Assembly: GCA_051155755.1 (NCBI GenBank)
Contig: DAXETY010000047.1
Span: 1-6,231, forward strand
Length of the DNA stretch: 6,231 bases
Direction of reading: 5' to 3'
From: DAXETY01 sp051155755
GTDB lineage: Bacteria > Desulfobacterota > Desulfobacteria > Desulfobacterales > SG8-13
Shown here: piece by piece, positions 1-5,708 of the stretch
Numbering within the stretch: position 1 is the first letter of the stretch
Layout: every line of letters begins with the position of its first letter
Notes under the pieces: model-generated
Told to the model about the DNA's origin: nothing
Databases searched by the model: none
Seen by the model: the letters and a program-made list of their open reading frames with translations, nothing else
Translations under genes and position numbers: made by a program

Positions 1-94
1 GGATTCCGCCGGTCAACAACCCACCGACAATGATGATCACGACCAGCCGTCGAAATTTCCGCGCTCGCGTCAATGCTTTTGACATCCCCTCCAT
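1..94 (-). CDS. N-terminal fragment of a membrane-anchored or secreted protein (runs off the left edge)
   Basis: About 31 codons are visible, reading leftward from an ATG at 94-92 and open to the window edge. The peptide begins MEGMSKALTRARKFRR, rich in Lys and Arg, and continues into the hydrophobic stretch LVVIIIVGGLLTGGI. This is the classic layout of a signal peptide or signal anchor, so the product is probably exported or inner-membrane anchored. A second in-frame ATG lies at 85-83. A GGAGGGG purine tract directly abuts the second ATG, which is too close for ideal ribosome binding, and the first ATG has no clear Shine-Dalgarno, so the start is uncertain. The gene follows the GIY-YIG gene in the same direction after about 60 bases and could be its downstream operon partner. 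The family cannot be named from so little sequence, and a chance open frame remains possible. Confidence 0.45.
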   Translation of the reverse strand, partial: MEGMSKALTRARKFRRLVVIIIVGGLLTGGI

Positions 95-155
95 CTGACA
101 CACAAACCGTTGTTGCGCCTGCGGATCCGATGCCGAGACTTTCCGAAGAGTCATG

Positions 156-602
156 TCAATCCAGCGTTTTTTTGCCCGCATCCAAACATGCAACGCCGCC
201 TCCGGCAGCCCGGCAGAATCGCTTGAAATCCGGTTCGACCGGCGAGCGGTACAAGTGCGTTCGGCAGCGGCAATCACTGCACCCGAAACCGGTTATCGCG
301 ATCATGCCGGCCGTGTCACCGAGCAGTTGCGCCCAGCGATGCTCGCAGCGCTCGGTTGCGTGCGTATACCATGCGGCCATCGGCTCGGCAACGTCGCGCA
401 GGTAGTCGATGTGCCAGTGGTGCCGCTTCGTCGTGCGAAAATGCCGTTCGATCCGGGCCCGCACCCCGCCGGGGCCGAAGGCGCTGCCGACATAAAGGTA
501 ATATCCCGGCTCGACATCAATCTCACCCCAACGGCCGACCTTCAAGATGCCCTGCCGGTAACTGCACAGAATCAGTACGTAGGTTCCGGGGTTGGAATCC
601 AT
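156..602 (-). CDS. DUF123-type GIY-YIG family protein
   Basis: A small protein of 148 residues from the ATG at 602. It matches the DUF123 branch of the GIY-YIG superfamily. GTYVL (residues 6-10) supplies the GIY-like strand, and GYYLYVGSAFGPGG (33-46) the YIG-like strand. Arginines R48 and R50 follow in VRARIERHF, then HWHIDYLR (62-69), and a cysteine-rich GFGCSDCRCRTHL (105-117) close to the family's usual ending. The canonical superfamily is nucleases, but the substrate and activity of this branch are poorly defined, so nuclease function is only inferred. A tail of about 30 residues after the THL motif (119-148) looks variable. An in-frame GTG at 620 would add six residues and has a slightly better purine-rich upstream tract; the ATG is chosen because the conserved domain begins only five residues after it. 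It lies 30-48 bases downstream of the PAS-LuxR gene on the same strand and may be co-transcribed with it. No cysteine or glycine of the core appears lost. Confidence 0.85.
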   Translation of the reverse strand: MDSNPGTYVLILCSYRQGILKVGRWGEIDVEPGYYLYVGSAFGPGGVRARIERHFRTTKRHHWHIDYLRDVAEPMAAWYTHATERCEHRWAQLLGDTAGMIAITGFGCSDCRCRTHLYRSPVEPDFKRFCRAAGGGVACLDAGKKTLD

Positions 603-650
603 GACAGTTATCGTCTTCACTGTCCAAACCGCCCTGACAGGACGGCCCAG

Positions 651-1535
651 TTACTTTCGGCCGTTCAATTCCGGCTCCTTCAAATCCAGATAGGTTCGAA
701 GGTTTATTTTTTTGTGGTTCAATTGAAGTTTTTTCCGAATGTTGTTGCGGTGGAAGTCAACGGCGGCCTTGCTCACACCTAAGATTTCGGAGATTTCCTT
801 GGATGTTTTGCCCTGGCGCACCAAATTGATGACCTCCACCTGCCGGGGAGAAAGTTTTTCGTATTGTGAAGAAAATATCCGGATGTGAGGTGCCGTGATT
901 TCTCTTAAATTTTCTTTAATGGTCTGCAAAAAAGCGCTGCACCGTGAATTCGCCTGGTAAACGGCAAGTTCATCGAGATAGGGCATGATCAATTTCTCGA
1001 CATTGAAATGCATATTTTTTTTCAGCTCTTCAGACTCGGCGTTGCGCTGCCGTAAGATCACCTTGAGCGCGGTATTGGTTTCCTCGAGTTTTTTCGACTG
1101 AATTTCAAGGTCCTGTTCCCTTCGTTTCAATTTTTCGACGGCTTTTTTTCGAACGGTGGTGTCCAGAATATTGGCCAGAATTTTCGGTGGATCGGTATTT
1201 TCGAGAAGCACGGCTCTTACTTCGACCCAAATTTTATCCCCGTTTTTATGAATCCACTGGGTTTCATAAAAATCGGGGGCACTTCTGCCATCAAAACGGT
1301 CCAGGGCCTGGGCGCGTATTTTTATGCGCTCATCCGGATGTACCATGTCCCATGGCGACATCTTCAAAAGGTCGAAACGATTGTATCCTGTGATCTCTTC
1401 GAACTTTTTATTGACATAGTGAATCTCGTCACGGCTGATGATCAAAATCCCGGTCAGCGATTTTTCCGCCAAAGTGTGAAAAGTAATATTGTCACCGAAG
1501 GATTGGTACACTTCTTCCGGAACACTGGTATCCAT
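651..1535 (-). CDS. PAS domain / LuxR-type helix-turn-helix transcriptional regulator
   Basis: A predicted cytoplasmic one-component regulator of 294 residues. A PAS domain spans roughly residues 19-128, with FEEITGY (45-51), VHPDER (65-70), WIHKNGDKIWVEV (94-106) and the closing ILDTT. A charged, heptad-like helical linker (about 129-176) probably forms a coiled coil for dimerisation or signal transmission. After a helical middle section comes a LuxR/GerE-type DNA-binding domain at about 228-273: LSPRQVEVI, then a recognition helix around SKAAVDFHRNNIRKKL. There is no receiver, kinase or transmembrane segment, so the PAS domain presumably senses a small ligand or redox state; its ligand cannot be read from the sequence. 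An upstream in-frame ATG at 1547 is possible, but a GGAGG (minus strand, 1545-1541) lies five bases before the ATG at 1535, favouring the shorter form. It is divergent from hutU, so control of the hut genes is plausible but unproven. Its base composition is AT-richer than its neighbours. Confidence 0.88.
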   Translation of the reverse strand: MDTSVPEEVYQSFGDNITFHTLAEKSLTGILIISRDEIHYVNKKFEEITGYNRFDLLKMSPWDMVHPDERIKIRAQALDRFDGRSAPDFYETQWIHKNGDKIWVEVRAVLLENTDPPKILANILDTTVRKKAVEKLKRREQDLEIQSKKLEETNTALKVILRQRNAESEELKKNMHFNVEKLIMPYLDELAVYQANSRCSAFLQTIKENLREITAPHIRIFSSQYEKLSPRQVEVINLVRQGKTSKEISEILGVSKAAVDFHRNNIRKKLQLNHKKINLRTYLDLKEPELNGRK

Positions 1536-1540
1536 GCTGG

Positions 1541-1545
1541 CCTCC
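1541..1545 (-). promoter_or_regulatory. Shine-Dalgarno that decides the PAS-LuxR start
   Basis: The minus strand reads GGAGG here, five bases before the ATG at 1535. The alternative in-frame ATG at 1547 has no comparable purine tract in front of it. The site therefore argues for the protein starting MDTSVPEE rather than MEASMDTS. Confidence 0.6.
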
Positions 1546-1707
1546 ATAGCCGGTTCCGCCGCATGAAAATCAGTCGGACGTTGAGACCTTGCGCCCGGTC
1601 TGAATGCGATCGCCCGATAATATGAGTGTTATACTATAATAAAACTAATATAAAATCCATATTTACATCCCCCCTGATTCCATATAGGGTCACACTGGGG
1701 GCCCTTG

Positions 1708-1723
1708 AGGCACAGGGCAAGCA
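1708..1723 (+). promoter_or_regulatory. Candidate sigma-54 (-24/-12) promoter upstream of hutU
   Basis: AGGCAC-N5-AAGCA keeps the invariant GG (1709-1710) and GC (1721-1722) at the 12-base spacing of the TGGCAC-N5-TTGCA consensus. The first T and the TT before GC are mismatched. A start site near 1734 would give a leader of roughly 88 bases to hutU. The element overlaps a 5-base inverted repeat, GCCCT (1701-1705) / AGGGC (1714-1718). Nitrogen-linked sigma-54 control would suit histidine use, but the match is partial and no enhancer-binding protein is encoded in the window. Confidence 0.25.
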
Positions 1724-1749
1724 CTTCAAATGACCGTTTCAAGTTGAAG
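1724..1749 (+). repeat. TTCAA direct and inverted repeats, candidate operator
   Basis: CTTCAA (1724-1729) and TTTCAA (1737-1742) are direct repeats whose starts are 13 bases apart, and TTGAAG (1744-1749) is the inverse of the first. The central palindrome TTCAA-G-TTGAA occupies 1738-1748. The cluster sits 73-98 bases before the hutU start and just after the sigma-54-like element, a sensible place for an operator or a leader hairpin. The bound factor is unknown, and the divergent PAS-LuxR regulator is only one candidate. Confidence 0.3.
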
Positions 1750-1810
1750 CATTGCATGTCAGTCTCGAAAGCCGTGAAGCAACCGGCCCAATGAACCCAT
1801 AGCCATTTTC

Positions 1811-1815
1811 GGAGA
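1811..1815 (+). promoter_or_regulatory. hutU ribosome binding site
   Basis: GGAGA lies six bases ahead of the ATG at 1822, a normal Shine-Dalgarno spacing. It supports that ATG as the start of urocanate hydratase, in keeping with the family-typical total length of the long form. Confidence 0.6.
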
Positions 1816-1821
1816 TTCCCC

Positions 1822-3843
1822 ATGGAAAACACCGCTATCCAACCGAGCATGAAGGTCCAGCTGCCCGATGAACTGCCGCCGCCGCCGGCGTTTGTTCCCG
1901 GCATCCGCCGGGCGCCGGACCGGGGCTTTCGCCTCTCGCGCGCACAAACCTGTAAGGCCCTGCAGAACGCCCTGCGCTATATTCCGGAAAAACACCACGA
2001 AACCCTGATCCCCGAATTTCTGGACGAGCTTTCCACCCGGGGACGCATTTACGGATACCGTTTCCGCCCCGCCGGTGAAATCAAGGCCAAGCCGATTGAT
2101 TCCTACCAGGGCAACTGCCTGGCCGGCAAGGCCTTCCAGCTGATGATCGACAACAACCTGGATTTTGACATCGCCCTTTATCCCTACGAGCTGGTCACCT
2201 ACGGCGAGACCGGCAGCGTCTGCCAGAACTGGATGCAATACCGCCTGATTTGCCAATACCTGCAGGCATTGACCGACCGGCAGACCCTGGTGATGCAGTC
2301 CGGCCATCCCCTCGGTCTTTTCCGGTCCGCACCGGACCAGCCCCGGGTGATCATAACCAACGGCTTGATGGTCGGCCTCTACGACAATCTTCAAGATTGG
2401 GAAATTGCGGCCCAAATGGGGGTGACGTCCTATGGGCAGATGACCGCCGGCGGTTGGATGTACATCGGTCCCCAGGGCATCGTGCACGGTACCTACAACA
2501 CCCTGCTGAACGCGGGCCGGAAATTTTGCAATGTGGGCGCCGGCGGGGATCTTTCCGGCCTTTTGTTCGTCTCCTCGGGACTGGGCGGAATGAGCGGCGC
2601 CCAGCCCAAGGCGGCCAAGATCGCGGGGGTGGTCTCCGTCACGGCGGAAGTGGACGCCTCCCGGATCCAAACCCGCCACGCACAGGGGTGGGTGGACCGG
2701 GTTTCCGCCGACCTGGATGAAGTCCTTGACCTGGCGGCCGAGGTGGTCAACCGAAAAAATGCCACCTCCATCGCCTATCACGGCAATGTGGTGGACCTGC
2801 TCGAATGCCTGGTCCAACGGCGCTTCAAAGTGGATCTGCTTTCCGATCAGACCTCGTGCCACGTGGCCTACGACGGCGGATACTGCCCCCAGGGCGTTAC
2901 CTTCGAAGAGCGAACCCGCCTGCTGGCCGAGGATCGCCCGGCATTCAAAAAGCTGGTGGACCGAAGCCTGCGGCGTCATTTCGAGCTGATCCGGGAAATT
3001 ACCGGACAGGGCACGTTCTTCTTCGATTACGGCAACGCGTTTTTAAAAGCCGTGTTCGATGCCGGCGTCACCGAGGTGGCCAGAAACGGCGTGGATGCCA
3101 AGGACGGTTTTATCTACCCGTCCTATTTTGAAGATATCATGGGGCCGATTTTCGATTACGGCTACGGCCCGTTCCGCTGGGTTTGCCTCAGCGGCAAGGC
3201 CGAAGATCTGGCCAAAACCGATCGGGCCGCCATGGACTGCATCGATCCGGACCGCCGCCCCGAGGACCGCGACAACTATGTCTGGATCCGGGACGCTGCG
3301 GCCAACCAACTGGTGGTGGGCAGCCAGGCCCGGATTCTGTACCAGGATGCCGCCGGCCGAACGGCCATTGCCCTGAAATTCAATGAAATGGTCCGTAACG
3401 GCGAGACCGGCCCCATCATGCTGGGACGGGACCACCATGACCCGGGCGGCACCGATTCGCCCTTTAGAGAGACCGCGAATATCCGGGACGGGTCCAATGT
3501 CTGCGCCGACATGGCCACCCATTGCTTCGCCGGCAACGCGGCGCGCGGCATGTCCCTGGTGGCGTTGCACAACGGTGGCGGAACCGGTATCGGCAAGGCG
3601 ATCAACGGCGGATTCGGCCTGGTGCTCGACGGCAGTGACCGGGTGGACCAGATAATCCGCTCGTCGATGACCTGGGATGTAATGGGCGGTGTCGCCCGCC
3701 GCAACTGGGCCGGAAATGCCAACGCCATGGAAGTCGCCATCGCATATAACCGGGATAATCCCAACGGGGATCAGATCACCATCCCTTACCTGGCCGACAA
3801 AAACAAGGTCGAAGCGGCGGTATCCAAACGCTTCGAAAAGTGA
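1822..3843 (+). CDS. hutU: Urocanate hydratase (urocanase), long form
   Basis: Catalyses addition of water to urocanate to give 4-imidazolone-5-propionate, the second step of histidine degradation, using tightly bound NAD+ as an electrophile. It is cytoplasmic. At 673 residues it belongs to the long form, similar in size to vertebrate UROC1 (about 676), rather than the ~556-residue Pseudomonas and Bacillus type. Recognisable blocks are GRIYGYRF, ELVTYGETG, LVMQSGHPLGLFRS, YGQMTAGGWMYIG (204-216), the glycine-rich NAD-site motif GLGGMSGAQP (253-262), SDQTSCH (341-347), GRDHHDPGGTDSPFRET (535-551) and LHNGGGTGIG (582-591). At the position of the signature Cys of short urocanases (RICW), this protein has RILY with Leu506; from memory, vertebrate long-form enzymes also carry RILY. 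The ATG at 1822 has a good ribosome site. ftcD follows 109 bases downstream on the same strand, and the two are probably co-transcribed. The frame is intact. Confidence 0.96.
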   Translation: MENTAIQPSMKVQLPDELPPPPAFVPGIRRAPDRGFRLSRAQTCKALQNALRYIPEKHHETLIPEFLDELSTRGRIYGYRFRPAGEIKAKPIDSYQGNCLAGKAFQLMIDNNLDFDIALYPYELVTYGETGSVCQNWMQYRLICQYLQALTDRQTLVMQSGHPLGLFRSAPDQPRVIITNGLMVGLYDNLQDWEIAAQMGVTSYGQMTAGGWMYIGPQGIVHGTYNTLLNAGRKFCNVGAGGDLSGLLFVSSGLGGMSGAQPKAAKIAGVVSVTAEVDASRIQTRHAQGWVDRVSADLDEVLDLAAEVVNRKNATSIAYHGNVVDLLECLVQRRFKVDLLSDQTSCHVAYDGGYCPQGVTFEERTRLLAEDRPAFKKLVDRSLRRHFELIREITGQGTFFFDYGNAFLKAVFDAGVTEVARNGVDAKDGFIYPSYFEDIMGPIFDYGYGPFRWVCLSGKAEDLAKTDRAAMDCIDPDRRPEDRDNYVWIRDAAANQLVVGSQARILYQDAAGRTAIALKFNEMVRNGETGPIMLGRDHHDPGGTDSPFRETANIRDGSNVCADMATHCFAGNAARGMSLVALHNGGGTGIGKAINGGFGLVLDGSDRVDQIIRSSMTWDVMGGVARRNWAGNANAMEVAIAYNRDNPNGDQITIPYLADKNKVEAAVSKRFEK

Positions 3844-3900
3844 TGGCTGCGTACGGGTAGCCGCAAGCATTTTTTCACTTTCTGCGGATCGACCGCCACG

Positions 3901-3927
3901 GGCATCGGAATGGTATGCCGATTTTTT
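3901..3927 (+). terminator. Weak terminator-like hairpin between hutU and ftcD, with an overlapping alternative stem
   Basis: ATCGG (3904-3908) can pair with CCGAT (3918-3922) across a 9-base loop and is followed by a T run (3922-3927), the form of a weak intrinsic terminator. An alternative stem, GGCAT (3901-3905) with ATGCC (3915-3919), shares bases with the first, so the two cannot form together. Each stem is only 5 bp, so strong termination is unlikely. It could reduce read-through into ftcD or be chance. Confidence 0.28.
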
Positions 3928-3952
3928 AACCAGACGAAAAAAGCGTGGACCA

Positions 3953-5581
3953 ATGAAGAAAATTGTCGAATGTGTTCCCAATTTTTCGGAAGGCAACAAC
4001 TCAGACACCATCGATGCCATCGCCCGGGCCGTTGAAGGCACGCCGGGGTGCATCCTTTTGGATGTGGATCCGGGCAAGTCCACCAACCGGACGGTGGTTA
4101 CTTTTGTGGGCGATCCGGATGCGGTGATTCAAGGCGCGCTGAACAGCGCCAGGGTGGCCGCAGAAAGGATCGACATGCGCACCCACAAGGGCGAACACCC
4201 CCGCATGGGCGCCATGGACGTATGCCCGTTCATTCCCGTGTCCAACGTGACCATGTCGGAGTGCGTCGACATTGCCAGAAGGTTTGGCAAGCTGGCCGCC
4301 GAAGAACTCGGCGTGCCCGTTTTCCTGTATGAAGAAGCCGCCGAAAGAAACGATCGCAAAAAACTCTCCCAGGTGCGACAGGGGGAATACGAAGGATTGG
4401 CCGCGCGCCTGAAGGAAAAAAAATGGAAACCCGACTTCGGACCGGCGGAATTCGTCCCCCGCTGGGGGGCCACTGCAACCGGGGCCCGGTCGTTTCTCAT
4501 CGCCTATAATGTCAATATTCTGGGGACCAGCAACCAGGCCCACCGCATCGCGCTGAACCTGCGGGAGGCCGGCCGGGGGCCCGAAGCCCCCGGCCGGCTC
4601 AAAGAGGTCAAGGGCATGGGCTGGTTTGTCGACGAGTACAACCTGGCCCAGGTCACGGTCAATCTGACCAATTACCGGGTGACCGCCATCCATACGCTGT
4701 TTGAAGCGGTGAAAGCCGAGGCGGCCGCCCTGAACGTCGGCGTCGCCGGATCGGAGATTGTCGGCCTGGTGCCCCTGGAAGCGATCCTTATGGCCGCCGA
4801 GTATTACATCGAAAAAGAAGGATTGTTCATTCTGGAGGAAGATCGGAAAGTGCGGCTGGCCGTAGAGCGCCTGGGGCTGAACAGTGTGGCGCCCTTTGAT
4901 CCCGACCGCAAGATCATCGAATACCGCGTTGCCGGAGAAAGAGACGAACCGCTGGCCGGAATGACCGTAAGAGCCTTTATCGAAGCGGTGGCTTCCCGTT
5001 CCTCGACCCCCGGAGGCGGATCGATGGCCGCCGCCGTTGCCGCCATGGGCGCCGGACTGGGGGCCATGGTGGGAAAGCTCACCTACGGGGTCCGCAAGTT
5101 TGAATCCGTGGACGCCCAAATGAGAGAAAATATTCCCCCCTTGCACGATGCGGTAGCCCGGCTGATCCCTATGATCGACGCCGATACGTCCGCATTCAAC
5201 GATTTTATGGCGGCCCTGCGCATGCCCCAAAAAACCGACGCCGAACGGGCGGCCCGCGCCGAACAGATGCAGGAGGGGTTGAAAAAAGCCACCGCGGTTC
5301 CTCTGCAAACCATGCAGATTGCCGACGGGGCCTGGGATGCCCTCTGTGAAATTGCGCGCTATGGCAACCCGGCATCCCGATCCGATGTGGAAGTCGGCGC
5401 CAAAGCCCTGGAAACGGGGATCTGGGGGGCCTACCAAAACGTGATGATCAATATGAAGGATATCAAGGACGAAGCTTTCAGGGCGGATATCGGTGCAGAG
5501 GTTTCCGAGCTTTTAGACCGCGCACAGGAAAAATACGCCCGGGTATTGGCGATCCTGGAAAACCGCGAGGCGTCGTCCTGA
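3953..5581 (+). CDS. ftcD: Bifunctional glutamate formiminotransferase / formiminotetrahydrofolate cyclodeaminase
   Basis: Transfers the formimino group of N-formimino-L-glutamate to tetrahydrofolate, then cyclises and deaminates it to 5,10-methenyl-THF and ammonia, releasing glutamate. It is cytoplasmic. The 542 residues match the ~541-residue animal enzyme, so both activities are fused. The formiminotransferase part covers about 1-325 and opens with KKIVECVPNFSEG. Its HKGEHPRMGAMDVCPFIPV block places His82, the catalytic His of the porcine enzyme, at exactly residue 82; EYNLAQVTVNLTNY is at 228-241. The cyclodeaminase part covers about 336-542, with STPGGGSMAAAVAAMGAGLG (351-370), acidic DADTSAF (409-415) near the expected catalytic Asp, and GNPASRSDVEVG (471-482). 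The frame is open for 88 codons upstream of 3953, overlapping the end of hutU, but that stretch has no family similarity and MKKIVECVPNFSEG is the usual start. Only a weak GTGGA precedes the ATG, suggesting modest or coupled translation. Confidence 0.96.
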   Translation: MKKIVECVPNFSEGNNSDTIDAIARAVEGTPGCILLDVDPGKSTNRTVVTFVGDPDAVIQGALNSARVAAERIDMRTHKGEHPRMGAMDVCPFIPVSNVTMSECVDIARRFGKLAAEELGVPVFLYEEAAERNDRKKLSQVRQGEYEGLAARLKEKKWKPDFGPAEFVPRWGATATGARSFLIAYNVNILGTSNQAHRIALNLREAGRGPEAPGRLKEVKGMGWFVDEYNLAQVTVNLTNYRVTAIHTLFEAVKAEAAALNVGVAGSEIVGLVPLEAILMAAEYYIEKEGLFILEEDRKVRLAVERLGLNSVAPFDPDRKIIEYRVAGERDEPLAGMTVRAFIEAVASRSSTPGGGSMAAAVAAMGAGLGAMVGKLTYGVRKFESVDAQMRENIPPLHDAVARLIPMIDADTSAFNDFMAALRMPQKTDAERAARAEQMQEGLKKATAVPLQTMQIADGAWDALCEIARYGNPASRSDVEVGAKALETGIWGAYQNVMINMKDIKDEAFRADIGAEVSELLDRAQEKYARVLAILENREASS

Positions 5582-5692
5582 CAGAGAAAAATCGCTGCGT
5601 TGGGTGTATTTCACATTGACGCTCACGCGGATGAAGCCATGGGCGACTCCGGAGAATCGGTTCGGTGTCAGCCGAGGCGCAAAGACTTTTGA
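5582..5692 (+). pseudogene. Possible ureohydrolase (HutG/agmatinase-like) remnant
   Basis: Directly after the ftcD TGA, and in the same frame, 36 sense codons run to a TGA at 5690-5692. The middle reads LGVFHIDAHADEAMG (from 5600). DAHxD after a hydrophobic strand is the second metal-binding motif of arginase/agmatinase/formiminoglutamase enzymes, and the following residues, including RCQPRRK, vaguely resemble the GTPFRR stretch that comes next in that family. Only about 30 codons remain, with no start codon context, no first motif and no C-terminal motifs, so no active enzyme is encoded. HutG would act on formiminoglutamate, which fits the location. A chance frame or a read-through extension of FtcD are alternatives. 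Confidence 0.25.
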
Positions 5693-5708
5693 ACTGGTTT
5701 AAAAATCG
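5693..5708. other. Residual gap between the convergent ftcD and hutI ends
   Basis: The short stretch up to the hutI stop codon carries no convincing hairpin-plus-T-run terminator on either strand. The wider convergent gap (5582-5708) has only an 8-base palindrome CTCCGGAG at about 5648-5655 without a following T run. How transcription ends between these converging genes is not evident. Confidence 0.4.

Larger units (their letters stand above)
1548..1821. other. Divergent intergenic regulatory region between the PAS-LuxR gene and hutU
   Basis: This gap must carry the promoters for both divergent genes. Its centre (about 1619-1668) is strongly AT-rich. It contains a perfect TATAAT at 1635-1640 on the plus strand, but no convincing -35 hexamer at the right spacing. 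On the minus strand the same stretch offers TATTAT and TATAAC hexamers, also without a good -35. An 8-base palindrome GCGATCGC occurs at 1606-1613. Near hutU lie a sigma-54-like element and a set of TTCAA repeats, listed separately. No coding frame with family similarity was recognised in the gap. Confidence 0.55.

Noticed and set aside
620..640. CTGTC/GACAG inverted repeat between the PAS-LuxR stop and the GIY-YIG start
   Set aside because: Only a 5-bp stem with an 11-base loop and no T run on the minus strand, so it is not credible as a terminator.
153..782. A 209-codon plus-strand open frame opposite the GIY-YIG gene and the end of the regulator
   Set aside because: It runs antisense to two genes with clear domains and shows no conserved motif of its own.
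1759..2979. A 406-codon open frame on the minus strand opposite the start of hutU
   Set aside because: Composition is typical of antisense translation in GC-rich DNA, it has no family match, and it overlaps a certain hutU gene.
3689..3952. An 88-codon N-terminal extension of ftcD starting inside hutU
   Set aside because: The extension is Pro/Arg/Ser-rich out-of-frame hutU sequence, and the FtcD family begins at the ATG at 3953 with His82 falling at the expected position.
3043..4086. A 347-codon open frame on the minus strand across the hutU-ftcD junction
   Set aside because: Spans two well-supported plus-strand genes and resembles no protein family, so it is read as an antisense shadow.
4001..5437. 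A 478-codon open frame on the minus strand opposite ftcD
   Set aside because: It is the antisense shadow of a GC-rich gene: Gly/His/Asp-rich and low complexity, with no recognisable domain, while the plus strand encodes an unmistakable FtcD.
5579..5692. Selenocysteine read-through of the ftcD TGA
   Set aside because: No selenoprotein-type context is known for FtcD, the following sequence shows no clear SECIS hairpin just after the TGA, and the enzyme is already full length at that stop.
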